Origin: Polluticaenibacter yanchengensis | GTDB lineage: Bacteria; Bacteroidota; Bacteroidia; Chitinophagales; Chitinophagaceae | Assembly (NCBI GenBank): GCA_027854065.1 | Contig: JAQGEF010000001.1 | Coordinates: 124,001 to 188,000, forward strand | Direction of reading: 5' to 3' | DNA: 64,000 nucleotides | In this document: one piece after another, positions 44,301 through 53,397 of the stretch | How the letters are laid out: every line of letters begins with the position of its first letter | Numbering within the stretch: the stretch's first letter is position 1 | The notes under the pieces: model-generated | The model's database searches: none | Seen by the model: the letters and a program-made list of their open reading frames with translations, nothing else | What the model was told of the DNA's origin: nothing | Translations under genes and position numbers: made by a program

Positions 44301-44933
44301 TTAATAAGTATCAAACAAGCCCATCTTCTTAACATAATTCAATAATTCTGTAATACTGTTACAATTAGCTTTAGCAAACATTTTCCTGCGATGAGCTGCA
44401 ACTGTATGCCGACTTAAACTAACCATCTTTGCAGTAGCATCTACAGAAAGTCCTTTATTAAAATAATTCAATAATTCCAGTTCCCTTGGTGTAAATGAAA
44501 TACGTTCAGATATAATAGTATCCAATAACGCTTTTGTATAAGTAGAATAATATACACTACCATTAGCAATCTCTTTTATAGATTCAATCAGTTCTACCAA
44601 TCTATCAAATTTACTTACAATACCATGGGGCTTTAATGCAGTTAATTCCTTAAGTAAAAGGGCATTTTTAATGCTACTTACAATGATAATTTTACCATTT
44701 CTTATAAAGGGCCTGATATCCTTTAATACCATGGAAATGATCCTGTCCTGCACATAATAATCCAGGAAAAAATAGAGTTCTTTCCTCGTCCGGAAATGAA
44801 TTAAAAATTGTATTAAATCACTTTCCTTTTTAAATGTGTAAATAAAGTCAAACAATTTCAAATCCGAAATTACCTTTTCAAGAGATTCTAAAAACAAGGT
44901 TTGCTCATCAAGCAAAATAGCGATTTTATACAT
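44301..44933 (-). CDS. LuxR/NarL-type response regulator
   Basis: A 210-residue DNA-binding response regulator. Receiver domain: KIAILLDEQTLFLESLEKVI (acidic pair), phospho-acceptor Asp in LYFFLDYYVQD, IIIVSSIKN and the Lys in HGIVSKFD. C-terminal LuxR helix-turn-helix: FTPRELELLNYFNKGLSVDA, TAKMVSLSRHTVAAHRRKMF. The sequence around the phospho-acceptor (FLDYY) is unusual but shared with the paralogue at 45223, to which it is closely related. Transcribed away from that paralogue, so both start within 289 nt of AT-rich DNA. Likely works with the kinase at 45894. Confidence 0.85.
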   Translation of the reverse strand: MYKIAILLDEQTLFLESLEKVISDLKLFDFIYTFKKESDLIQFLIHFRTRKELYFFLDYYVQDRIISMVLKDIRPFIRNGKIIIVSSIKNALLLKELTALKPHGIVSKFDRLVELIESIKEIANGSVYYSTYTKALLDTIISERISFTPRELELLNYFNKGLSVDATAKMVSLSRHTVAAHRRKMFAKANCNSITELLNYVKKMGLFDTY

Positions 44934-45222
44934 TCAACGATGTTTTACAAGGGTTTTGAAACGCTTTCTATAACTACTAAAATATAACAACAATATACGT
45001 TCAGGCTTAAAGTACTAAAATATAAAAAACACATAATTCCAATAATAAGACCAAATAACTTTAGTTCATTTAAACTACCAGCAAATCCATATTTAACACG
45101 AATGGACTATCTTCTTTGTAAATGATCATTTCAAATATATCTGGTATAATTATTCATATTTTTGTAAATAAGTTTCAGAAATAACCCGAAGAAAGCACTT
45201 ACATCTTAAAACAATTTTAGCA

Positions 45223-45876
45223 ATGAATAAATACTTTAACAGCCATGAATTCAGAATTGCAATAACCCTGGATGATCATCAACTATTCGCAGAATCTTTC
45301 GGTAAAGTTTTAAACGACTTCGGTCTTTTTTCGCATGTACTATCATTTTCAAATGAAGAAGAATTAATGAATTATCTCATTTATCATAAGACCAACAAAA
45401 CGATTTACCTATTCCTGGATTATTATATAAAAGATAAAAAAGTAACCGGTATCATTTACGATTTAAAGCGAATATTACAACACTATAAGATAGTGGTAGT
45501 TAGCAGCATTACCAACGATTTATTGCTTAGAGACCTTCTACAGTTTAACCTGGATGGCATTATACATAAATCGGACAAAACAAGTGAAATCCTGGATTGT
45601 ATCAACGAGCTTAACTATGACAGGAAGTATTTCTCATCTACCATCAAAACGATTCTTGCAGCATCGAAAGACAGTGAAGAAAGCATGCCATTTAGTCCGA
45701 GAGAATTAGAGCTCCTTAGTTATTTTGCCCGGGGACTAACCGTAGATGAAACTGCAGGTTTAATAAACCTGAGCAGGCATACCATCGCAGCACATCGCAG
45801 AAAAATGTTTGCTAAAGCTAACTGCAACAACATTTCTGAGTTACTGGCATATGCCCGTAAAGTTGACATTATTTAA
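45223..45876 (+). CDS. LuxR/NarL-type response regulator (paralogue)
   Basis: A 217-residue regulator similar along its length to the product of 44301: RIAITLDDHQLFAESFGKVL, Asp in IYLFLDYYIKDKK, VVVSSITNDLLLRDLL, Lys in GIIHKSDK, and the LuxR domain FSPRELELLSYFARGLTVDE plus LSRHTIAAHRRKMF. The DNA-recognition helices are nearly identical in both paralogues (SRHT..AAHRRKMFAKANCN), so they probably bind the same sites. It lies 17 nt before the histidine kinase gene and is surely its partner. Confidence 0.88.
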   Translation: MNKYFNSHEFRIAITLDDHQLFAESFGKVLNDFGLFSHVLSFSNEEELMNYLIYHKTNKTIYLFLDYYIKDKKVTGIIYDLKRILQHYKIVVVSSITNDLLLRDLLQFNLDGIIHKSDKTSEILDCINELNYDRKYFSSTIKTILAASKDSEESMPFSPRELELLSYFARGLTVDETAGLINLSRHTIAAHRRKMFAKANCNNISELLAYARKVDII

Positions 45877-45893
45877 ATTCAAAATCCTGTAAA

Positions 45894-47786
45894 ATGCGAC
45901 TATATCTACTACTACTTCTTCTTCATTTAACTATTAATACCAATAGCCAGGATCATCAGGCCGATCTGATAAAAGAATTAAAAACACTTGAAGAAAAATC
46001 CGATAAAGGACAATTATCGAAAAAAGACTTTATATATAATACAACCAATCTTTTAGGTCAATATATGTTTAATAAAGGGCTTTCATTACCGGGAGATACG
46101 CTTATTAAATTATTAAACAGTTATAAAGCTGCCATCTGGGCAGCAGGCAAAGAAGATGAAAGTTACAGGAGTACCTATTTCGGTTTTTTAGCAACTAACG
46201 CAGACATTAATAACAAGGTAGGTGAAGCCATGTTCTATGCAGAAAAGTACTCTGTTGAAAATTCAAAACTCGGTCAAAAAGATCTTTTAGAACAGGGCAT
46301 AAAACTCAATCATTATACAAAAAACAGAAACTACCCTAAAGTAATAGAAACATTTGAAGCAGAAGCAGACTATATCAGGAATATATATAAAACAATCAAT
46401 ACCCCACTCTTTAATGAAAACAACTGTATCAATGCTCAGTCCATTCTGTACATGGTCTCCTTTGCTTATTACGAAATGAACCTTATAGAAAAAGGCAATG
46501 CACTTTATAAAATGGCAAGCCAACTGGATAGCGCTTATCAAACACAATTGAATTTACCCGATTATGAAAAGTTCCTCTCACATTTAAAGATATTATCTAT
46601 ACAACTCAATTACCACCTTTATAACAATGAACTAAGCTTACTGGCAAACAATATTAAAAGTGGCAAAGCTATAGTAACAGCATATAAGGACAGTATTGCA
46701 TATGAGATTTCCGCTTTCCGGAATGACCTGTTTTATGCCGAACTCCAATATTTAATAAATACCAAACAATATTCGAAAGCCATTTCCTTTTATGACTCCA
46801 TCAGCACCGCTACACTGACTACCTCACTGGATAGCGTGAAATTATATGAAAGAAAATGGTTCCTTTATTCAAAAATAAATAACCATGAAAAAGCAAACGA
46901 AGCAATTCAATTAGCCATAAACAGTTATAAAAATGAACTGAGAAATATAAGTAATGAAATGGATGGTATTCTCTACGCCCATGCAGAAGCCGAGTATAAT
47001 AAGAACGAACTTGGAGAGTCTGAAAAAATTAAATCCCAACGCCTGTACTGGATAATTGCTATATCCGTTTTTTCGTTGCTTACGATCGGCTTACTATATT
47101 CCAGGTATAAATTAAAAATTAAAAAGCAGGATAAAATACTCGAAGAACTGAATAACATAACAGCCATACAGATTCAGGAAGCCATTCAAAAAACGACTAA
47201 GGACCAACAGTTAAAAATTGGCCAAAACCTGCACGACGATCTTTCATCAACACTTGCCGGCAACCTGTACCTGATAGAAAGATTAAAAAAGAAGGTTCCC
47301 GGTATAGAAAATGAATTAGATACTATTTATAAACAAACCCATTTGGTTTATTCAAATATCAGGAATCAAAGCCACCAGCTATTCAATAGTGGTACCAGTA
47401 TAAATGACGACAGCCTTGATGAAAATGTAAAAAACATAATTGATGCGGCACTTCCCGGCAGTACTATCAAAAAAGAAATAGAAATAGACAAAGAAGCATC
47501 GTCCATGTTAAACCTGAATGCCCGTATCGAAATTCTAAAAATTATACAGGAAGCCATGACCAATATTGTAAAGCATGCGCCTAAAGCCAACGAAGCATTT
47601 GTATTCCTTTACAAACAGGAAAAAGAAGTAGTGCTTCAAATAGGCAACAATGGCCAATCTGTCGGTAAAGACAATAACAAGGGCATCGGTTTACAAAGTA
47701 TTCAAAAAAGGGTTAAGAGCTTAAGTGGCCACCTTGATATTATTAATGATAACGGCTTTGTAATAAATATTCAGTTGCCATGTTAA
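45894..47786 (+). CDS. sensor histidine kinase, NarL-partner (HisKA_3) type
   Basis: A 630-residue kinase. A signal sequence (MRLYLLLLLLHL) is followed by about 360 residues of helical repeats that look TPR-like and would lie in the periplasm. One membrane helix follows at about 382-403 (LYWIIAISVFSLLTIGLLYS). Then a coiled coil, the HisKA_3 box IGQNLHDDLSSTLAGNLYL with phospho-His at about 447, and the ATPase domain with ILKIIQEAMTNIVKHA (N box) and NKGIGLQSIQKRV (G box). It is paired with the LuxR regulator 17 nt upstream. The signal is unknown. Confidence 0.88.
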   Translation: MRLYLLLLLLHLTINTNSQDHQADLIKELKTLEEKSDKGQLSKKDFIYNTTNLLGQYMFNKGLSLPGDTLIKLLNSYKAAIWAAGKEDESYRSTYFGFLATNADINNKVGEAMFYAEKYSVENSKLGQKDLLEQGIKLNHYTKNRNYPKVIETFEAEADYIRNIYKTINTPLFNENNCINAQSILYMVSFAYYEMNLIEKGNALYKMASQLDSAYQTQLNLPDYEKFLSHLKILSIQLNYHLYNNELSLLANNIKSGKAIVTAYKDSIAYEISAFRNDLFYAELQYLINTKQYSKAISFYDSISTATLTTSLDSVKLYERKWFLYSKINNHEKANEAIQLAINSYKNELRNISNEMDGILYAHAEAEYNKNELGESEKIKSQRLYWIIAISVFSLLTIGLLYSRYKLKIKKQDKILEELNNITAIQIQEAIQKTTKDQQLKIGQNLHDDLSSTLAGNLYLIERLKKKVPGIENELDTIYKQTHLVYSNIRNQSHQLFNSGTSINDDSLDENVKNIIDAALPGSTIKKEIEIDKEASSMLNLNARIEILKIIQEAMTNIVKHAPKANEAFVFLYKQEKEVVLQIGNNGQSVGKDNNKGIGLQSIQKRVKSLSGHLDIINDNGFVINIQLPC

Positions 47787-47901
47787 ATCACAATACGCTC
47801 TACATTTTTCTTTTTATTAAGCCATCATTTGTACTACTATTTAGCATCGTTGTGTCACTCCCTTGTACAGCCTTGCTAACTATATAACAACAAACAAAAA
47901 A

Positions 47902-47953
47902 GACCAGTATTGAAATACCGGTCGTTTCTTAACCCTAAAACAAATTCTTATTA
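47902..47953 (-). terminator. terminator with conserved upstream motif (copy 2)
   Basis: The minus strand reads a conserved tract (from 47953) with TTGTTTTAGGGTTAAG, then stem GACCGGTAT / ATACTGGTC (47915-47923 and 47902-47910) and a T run. It ends the T9SS protein gene. About 50 bp are shared with the terminator at 44230-44280. Confidence 0.75.
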
Positions 47954-47974
47954 TTAAAAAGAGTTTCTTTTTAC

Positions 47975-50900
47975 TTACTCTTTTATTAGTTTACCAGTTA
48001 ATATTTTACCTTCTTTATTCATAATCATTACAAGATAGATACCTTTCAAAAGTGCTGAAGTATTTACACTTACAGTCGTATTTGTAACTCTAACAGATTT
48101 TAAAACAGTTTTACCGAAGCCATCTATAATGCTTATATCGGAACCAATCTCTAAACCCGAAATAGTGGCTTGATTTTTAGCAGGGTTCGGAAAGAGTTTT
48201 ACAGCAGCGTTATTTACATAATTCACCAATCTTATAGCACTATACTCAAATATGCCATTAAGATCTATTTGTTTTAAGCGGTAAAACGCATCCTCAACTT
48301 GTGGCGAAAAATCTGTAAAACTGTATGATAGATTACCGACACTTGATCCGTTTACAGCTTTGCTTGCAACAAATCCCAAGGTTTCCCAATTTGTTGTATT
48401 TGTGCTTCGCTGAATTTCGAAACCTTTGTTGTTGGTTTCAGAACCGGTTATCCAAAGCAATTCCACAGTTGACTTTTTAACGTCTCCTTTAAAGCTAAGC
48501 AGGTGTACACTTAAAGGCACACTCCAGCCTATTGTATAAGTAGCCGGTGTTAAATCTTCGAAACCGGCAGCATCTACATAACTATACTGGAAACTGGTGG
48601 TTCTGTATCCACCATCTGATAAAACAATGCTAAACAACGCAGGATTGGGAAAGATAGTGCTGTTAAGATTACTTGTTGTAACTCTTACTCCATTATACCA
48701 TAATTCACCATTTGTAGGAAGACTTGTAATTTTTACGCCAATCGGATTTGTAATCGTTCCTGTATTAGAGCTGTAATCGCCATCTTCAGCGTCGCTCCCA
48801 GTCATTAATGGGGCATTGCTGCCTACGCCATTTAATGGAATTATAGCATTATTGGTTGGCTGATCTTCTAACTCGTGGCTTTTAGAATGCGACTGTGGTC
48901 TTTGCTGTATGCCAAAGTTTACATTATCGACACTTTGATTAACTGTACCAACTATAAGAATACTATTAGAAGGACCATCGCTACCAGCTGCAGTTCCTAT
49001 TAGTTCGCCGGTTCTTACATAATTTGCAGGCAAAGTCATATTTGGTATTGCAGACTGTCCTATAACAGCAGCATTATTTGCAGTTAGATAAACAGTATAG
49101 TTAGTATCTATATGACCGTAATGCTTATACTCACCATTTGTAAGTGGCACTATAGAATCTACTTTATTGGTCGTATTATTATATAGCACTGCATACATTG
49201 GTTCAGAACCATTGTATAAATTACCATTTACAAAGCCATCGTTCATACCATTGCCATCCATAAACAATTTGCCACAAATTGAAACTTGTACTGTATCTAC
49301 TGTACTCACTACACAATTTACACTACCAATATATCTCGTAGAAATAGTATAAATTCCAGGAAGCAGGTTATTGAAAACTGGGGACGTTTGCCATGTAGTA
49401 GGTGCAGAACTTATACTATATTCAAAACCGGCAGCAATGGGCGAAGTTACAGTAATACTTCCCCTCGATTGATTACAATCAGAATGGGATACTGTAGTAA
49501 ATGGATCCGATGGTGGCAACAATTTAAACCTAATATCATCTAAGGCCAAATCGTTTCCTGAACCACCGAAACCATTGTTTCTAATAACTAAATCGAATGA
49601 TGAAGACGGGGCTATAAATGAAGTTAAACCATATTTTACCCATGCACCTGAGGTAATTTCCCCGGTGGTATAAGTACGTAAAACCTGGTAAGTTATTGGA
49701 TCTATTACTTCGAAAGTAACATTAGGTTTTATTTGTGCCCCCGTATTAATATTGGCAATCCAGGCGGAGAACTCATAAGTTGAGCCAGGTTCTACATTAG
49801 CAAAGCGACGGCGGAAAAATGCATCTTTTTCATTATTGGCATCCACAACCATCATTCTTCCATCTACATCATTAGGCGTATGATCACCAATAGCAGCTGC
49901 TCCCGGAAAAAGCATTGAAGCATTTTGAAGAATCATATAGTTATTGGAAAATGATTGACCACCAGCTTGAGAATGATAAGAGGTTTGCCCTGATAAGGCA
50001 GGTCCATAGCCACCACCAGTACCAAAATCCTCCAAATATTCTGAGTTACAACTTTTTAAGATTGAAAAAGTTCTTAGAAAAATATTTTCGAAAATGACCC
50101 CGACTGTTTCGCCGGCAGCAACATTAATAGTAGCTTTATTATTTGGTAAATCACTAATAGAATTGCCCGACGGATCGTATATATCAATACCTACAAGATC
50201 CCAACCAGCAGGTACAAGCTCCTCTAAAATATAGGATCCTGGTGCAACAGGAATCATGATACTGTTTCCTTTGGTTGAAACTCTAACCCGCTCATCGTTT
50301 AACCAAAGAATTTCTTCTGGCCTTTCTATCCTTGTGTATATATTTTTACTTAAATCACCAACATTTGGCTCATTTGTAGTACCCCAAACCACTCCTCCTG
50401 GTCCACCCGTCATACGTGATGCATATTTTCTGCTGGTTGCTTCGGCAGGCCCCCAAGTCGTCCCACTAATCCATTTATAAACAAAAACTGCAGTAGAGCC
50501 AAAAATACTACCGTCTTCTGTTACTGCTATATCCCTATCTATTACAGATGCAGTTGGTCTTCCAAGTAAGGTAATTACCCCTGCTTTAGTTATTCTGTAA
50601 ACATTATTATTATTTCTGCGAACAATCGCATCATGAGTCGAAGGATCTCCATCGACTCTGATATAATCACCAGTAGTAGTTAGGCGAGCCGATGCAGCAC
50701 CTGATGTTGGTACTGCTTTATAATAAAGATCACCAGCATTAATGAAGTAAACTCCTCCATCCCATGCCGACCCTATATCTGTAATGGAAGTTGATGGGCT
50801 AATTGACGTATGGGTAGTACCATTGTAGTAATATGCAGCCCCTCCGGTAGAAACCCAGAAACAGCTCCCTCCGATAGCACCATCTACTCTTTGAGCATTA

Positions 50901-51259
50901 TTTATAGGAGCGGAGCCTGCACTATTATTAGCTGCCAACCACTGGCTTGAATTAGGATCTCTATAAAATAGATATCCATTATTTTCTCCTGTGGCCCACA
51001 AGGTTCCATCTTGTGATGCTCCCAAATCTAAAACTGTATTTTGAGCTGGTATATCATTTAACGAAAAACTTGGAACAGAAGTTAAGCCACCTGTAACTGT
51101 AAATGGAAAGTCTATACTATTTTGTTCGCTCAATGCCTTTTTATGTACATAAATATAGCCATTGGTTTGGGCCATTAAAGAATAGCAATTTAAACCAATA
51201 GTCAATATAAAGATGCACTTTATATAATGATTTATTTGTAAACCTTTAATTTTCATCAT
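47975..51259 (-). CDS. large secreted protein with T9SS type A sorting signal
   Basis: A 1094-residue exported protein. Signal peptide to about residue 31 (ending SLMAQ). Residues about 60-330 contain repeated beta-propeller-like segments (SQDGTLWATGENNGYLFYRD, EDGSIFGSTAVFVYKWISG). The middle (about 415-590) has AFFRRRFANVEPGSTYEFSA and LALDDIRFKLL, like a carbohydrate-binding jelly-roll. Later parts are cadherin/Ig-like. The C terminus (LFPNPAKNQATISGL ... LLKGIYLVMI ... GKLIKE) is a T9SS type A sorting domain, so the protein is secreted through PorSS and anchored or released outside. Role probably adhesion or binding. Confidence 0.88.
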   Translation of the reverse strand: MMKIKGLQINHYIKCIFILTIGLNCYSLMAQTNGYIYVHKKALSEQNSIDFPFTVTGGLTSVPSFSLNDIPAQNTVLDLGASQDGTLWATGENNGYLFYRDPNSSQWLAANNSAGSAPINNAQRVDGAIGGSCFWVSTGGAAYYYNGTTHTSISPSTSITDIGSAWDGGVYFINAGDLYYKAVPTSGAASARLTTTGDYIRVDGDPSTHDAIVRRNNNNVYRITKAGVITLLGRPTASVIDRDIAVTEDGSIFGSTAVFVYKWISGTTWGPAEATSRKYASRMTGGPGGVVWGTTNEPNVGDLSKNIYTRIERPEEILWLNDERVRVSTKGNSIMIPVAPGSYILEELVPAGWDLVGIDIYDPSGNSISDLPNNKATINVAAGETVGVIFENIFLRTFSILKSCNSEYLEDFGTGGGYGPALSGQTSYHSQAGGQSFSNNYMILQNASMLFPGAAAIGDHTPNDVDGRMMVVDANNEKDAFFRRRFANVEPGSTYEFSAWIANINTGAQIKPNVTFEVIDPITYQVLRTYTTGEITSGAWVKYGLTSFIAPSSSFDLVIRNNGFGGSGNDLALDDIRFKLLPPSDPFTTVSHSDCNQSRGSITVTSPIAAGFEYSISSAPTTWQTSPVFNNLLPGIYTISTRYIGSVNCVVSTVDTVQVSICGKLFMDGNGMNDGFVNGNLYNGSEPMYAVLYNNTTNKVDSIVPLTNGEYKHYGHIDTNYTVYLTANNAAVIGQSAIPNMTLPANYVRTGELIGTAAGSDGPSNSILIVGTVNQSVDNVNFGIQQRPQSHSKSHELEDQPTNNAIIPLNGVGSNAPLMTGSDAEDGDYSSNTGTITNPIGVKITSLPTNGELWYNGVRVTTSNLNSTIFPNPALFSIVLSDGGYRTTSFQYSYVDAAGFEDLTPATYTIGWSVPLSVHLLSFKGDVKKSTVELLWITGSETNNKGFEIQRSTNTTNWETLGFVASKAVNGSSVGNLSYSFTDFSPQVEDAFYRLKQIDLNGIFEYSAIRLVNYVNNAAVKLFPNPAKNQATISGLEIGSDISIIDGFGKTVLKSVRVTNTTVSVNTSALLKGIYLVMIMNKEGKILTGKLIKE

Positions 51260-52106
51260 TTAACTTTTTTGTAGGGTGAATGATAATGTTGGATAAATGG
51301 GTTTGTTTATTTTCCTCTTTAAAATATAGATACTGCATAAATAGTATTTATTAGTTTATATGGCTCTGCATAAATGGGTTTATTCAAGTTATAGGTATAA
51401 ATAAATTAAATAGAAGTTATTTCCTGATACAGAAATAACTTTCGTATTTAAAATTGTTATTTGCAAATTTCTTATTAATAAATATTTCAAATAATAAACA
51501 GGATTAAAATAGTCTAAAAGGACTATCAATTCATTTAAAATAGTTTATTTAAACGATGCATATATTATTAAGGAAACAACCCTTTTGTTTAGACAAATCA
51601 ATAAAACAACAAATATCCCATTAAAAAAACGGTTCATGAGTATAAATCTCAATAATGAAAGCGACTTCATTTCATTAATTTAAATATCATAAGTGCATTA
51701 ATTTGAACGTTTATTAGAATCTTACCAGATTTTCTGTGCTAAATTCAATAGGGACATTTCAGTTTCACCTTCATAAGAACACAAATAACAGGGAATCAAA
51801 TATTAAAATTATCTACAAGTAAGATATTTATAAGATAATATAGCAGTACCCCGAAAAGCGGTGTGAATAAAGCATGTTTGAGATATGATTATTGGGTTGT
51901 TAATCAATATCTGGTTTATCCAAATAGTTGTTGCAACAACAAGACTTTGGCAACATTCATTTTGATTATTACTATGTCGTCCAGCAATATTTTACGCATT
52001 AAGCTCTGAGCAGTTAATGATTTTAGACAAAGTCTTGTTGATTTTCCATAAACTGTTTCAAATTTAAAAAATTAAACGCTTAAAAAGATACTACCGAAGA
52101 TAAACA
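51260..52106. other. long gene-free region with a large inverted repeat
   Basis: About 850 nt without a supported gene. CAACAAGACTTTG (51937-51949) and CAAAGTCTTGTTG (52028-52040) are perfectly complementary 13-bp arms 78 nt apart, downstream of the LacI gene on its strand. Short direct repeats (ATAAATGGGTTT at about 51292 and 51372) lie near the T9SS gene start. The rest is AT-rich and I see nothing else. Confidence 0.6.
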
Positions 52107-53129
52107 CTAATGCAATGTGATGACTGAATTCCTGTTTATTAGAGATGGTTTTAATAATACCTTCTCTAACTCTACCTGTTCGCCTTTTTGCTTGGCGTCT
52201 ATTTTATCCATTAACAGCTTAATGGCAATATTTGAGATATCATTTACAGGTTGGGAAACGCTGGTGATGGGTGTAGATAAGAAATCCAAATAGGGCGAGT
52301 TATCGGATGTGACGACAGAAAGATCTTCGGGTATTCTTAATGCTTCTTCTTCTATGGCTTTTAAAGCGCCTAATAATATTGTATCGCTTAATGCAAATAT
52401 GGCTGACACTTTCTGTGATCGTTGTAACAGGAGTTTCGTTTCTATATATCCGTTTTCTGTGGTAAAGCTATTGCCCCATACCTGTGTATTTTTAAGGTTG
52501 TATTTATGCATCGCATCTTTATAGCCCTTTACACGAAGATTGTTTGAAATCACATTTTCACAGCCTTGTAAACAGGCAATTTCTTTATGACCGGCTTTTA
52601 TTAAAAGTTCAGTGATATTAAACGCGCCGATATAATGATCGGTCGCAACGTAAGAAACGGCAATATCTTCATAATACCTGTCAATACAAACAACAGGAAT
52701 ATTCTGATTGAGCAATATTTTAAGATGGTTGCTTTCCTTGGTGGATGGTATTAATATAACGCCTTCTATATTATGAGAACGTAATAGTCCGATCGCTTCT
52801 ACCTCTACCTCTACTTTTTCATCGCACTCTACCAATATTACGGAAAATCCTTTTTCTCTAAGGGACTTACTAACAATGCTGGCTACATTAGCGAAGAATG
52901 GATTGGCTAAACTCGGTATCACTAATCCTATGGAAAAGCTTCTTTTTAGCCTTAAGTTTACTGCAGCCTGGTTAGGCGTATAATCTAAATTCCCGGCTGC
53001 CTTCAAAACCATTTCCTGAGTACTCTTACTGATCCTGTACTTTTCTGCTGTACCGTTCAATACGCGGGAAACAGTGGTCAGTGAAAGATTCGTCAGTTCC
53101 GCTATTGTTTTAATAGTGACATTCTTCAT
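52107..53129 (-). CDS. LacI family transcriptional regulator
   Basis: N-terminal helix-turn-helix VTIKTIAELTNLSLTTVSRV with LNGTAEKYRISKSTQEMVLK and the hinge helix motif YTPNQAAVNLRLKRSFSIGL. The effector domain is of periplasmic-binding type (residues about 60-340): GLVIPSLANPFFANVASIVS, GVILIPSTKESNH, VCIDRYYEDI and VTSDNSPYLDFLSTPITSVS. I start at MKNVTIK (53129). It likely responds to a sugar and controls the PUL operon whose operator-like palindrome is at 43625-43650, 8.5 kb away; this link is inferred. Alone on its strand here, with its own promoter box. Confidence 0.88.
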   Translation of the reverse strand: MKNVTIKTIAELTNLSLTTVSRVLNGTAEKYRISKSTQEMVLKAAGNLDYTPNQAAVNLRLKRSFSIGLVIPSLANPFFANVASIVSKSLREKGFSVILVECDEKVEVEVEAIGLLRSHNIEGVILIPSTKESNHLKILLNQNIPVVCIDRYYEDIAVSYVATDHYIGAFNITELLIKAGHKEIACLQGCENVISNNLRVKGYKDAMHKYNLKNTQVWGNSFTTENGYIETKLLLQRSQKVSAIFALSDTILLGALKAIEEEALRIPEDLSVVTSDNSPYLDFLSTPITSVSQPVNDISNIAIKLLMDKIDAKQKGEQVELEKVLLKPSLINRNSVITLH

Positions 53130-53173
53130 TAAAATGATTTTCCACAAATATAGATTTAAAGGAATTTATAAAG

Positions 53174-53181
53174 CAAACATA
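53174..53181 (-). promoter_or_regulatory. -7 promoter box of the LacI gene
   Basis: The minus strand reads TATGTTTG, matching TAnnTTTG, 44 nt before the LacI start. No certain -33 element. Rest of 53130-53397: nothing recognised. Confidence 0.4.
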
Positions 53182-53397
53182 AGTTACATTATCTAAGTTT
53201 GCAGATTTTATTTATCGTACTCCACTCATACTCTATCCGGGCTTTATGTGGGCTTTAACCCTATAGTATCTATGTATTGAATGCCATGAATTCAACCTGG
53301 CTTTATGATTGATGCAGCTAATCTCATTTAATATGTTACAAGGGAGTCAAGCAACTCTGCTAAATAGTAGTAAAATGATGGCTCAATAAAATGAAAA

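Noticed and set aside
44163..44330. 55-codon plus-strand frame with a hydrophobic start (MTLLLISILNLFLYAVIY)
   Set aside because: It runs through the terminator at 44230 and into the LuxR gene on the other strand; the hydrophobic part is short and no family is seen.
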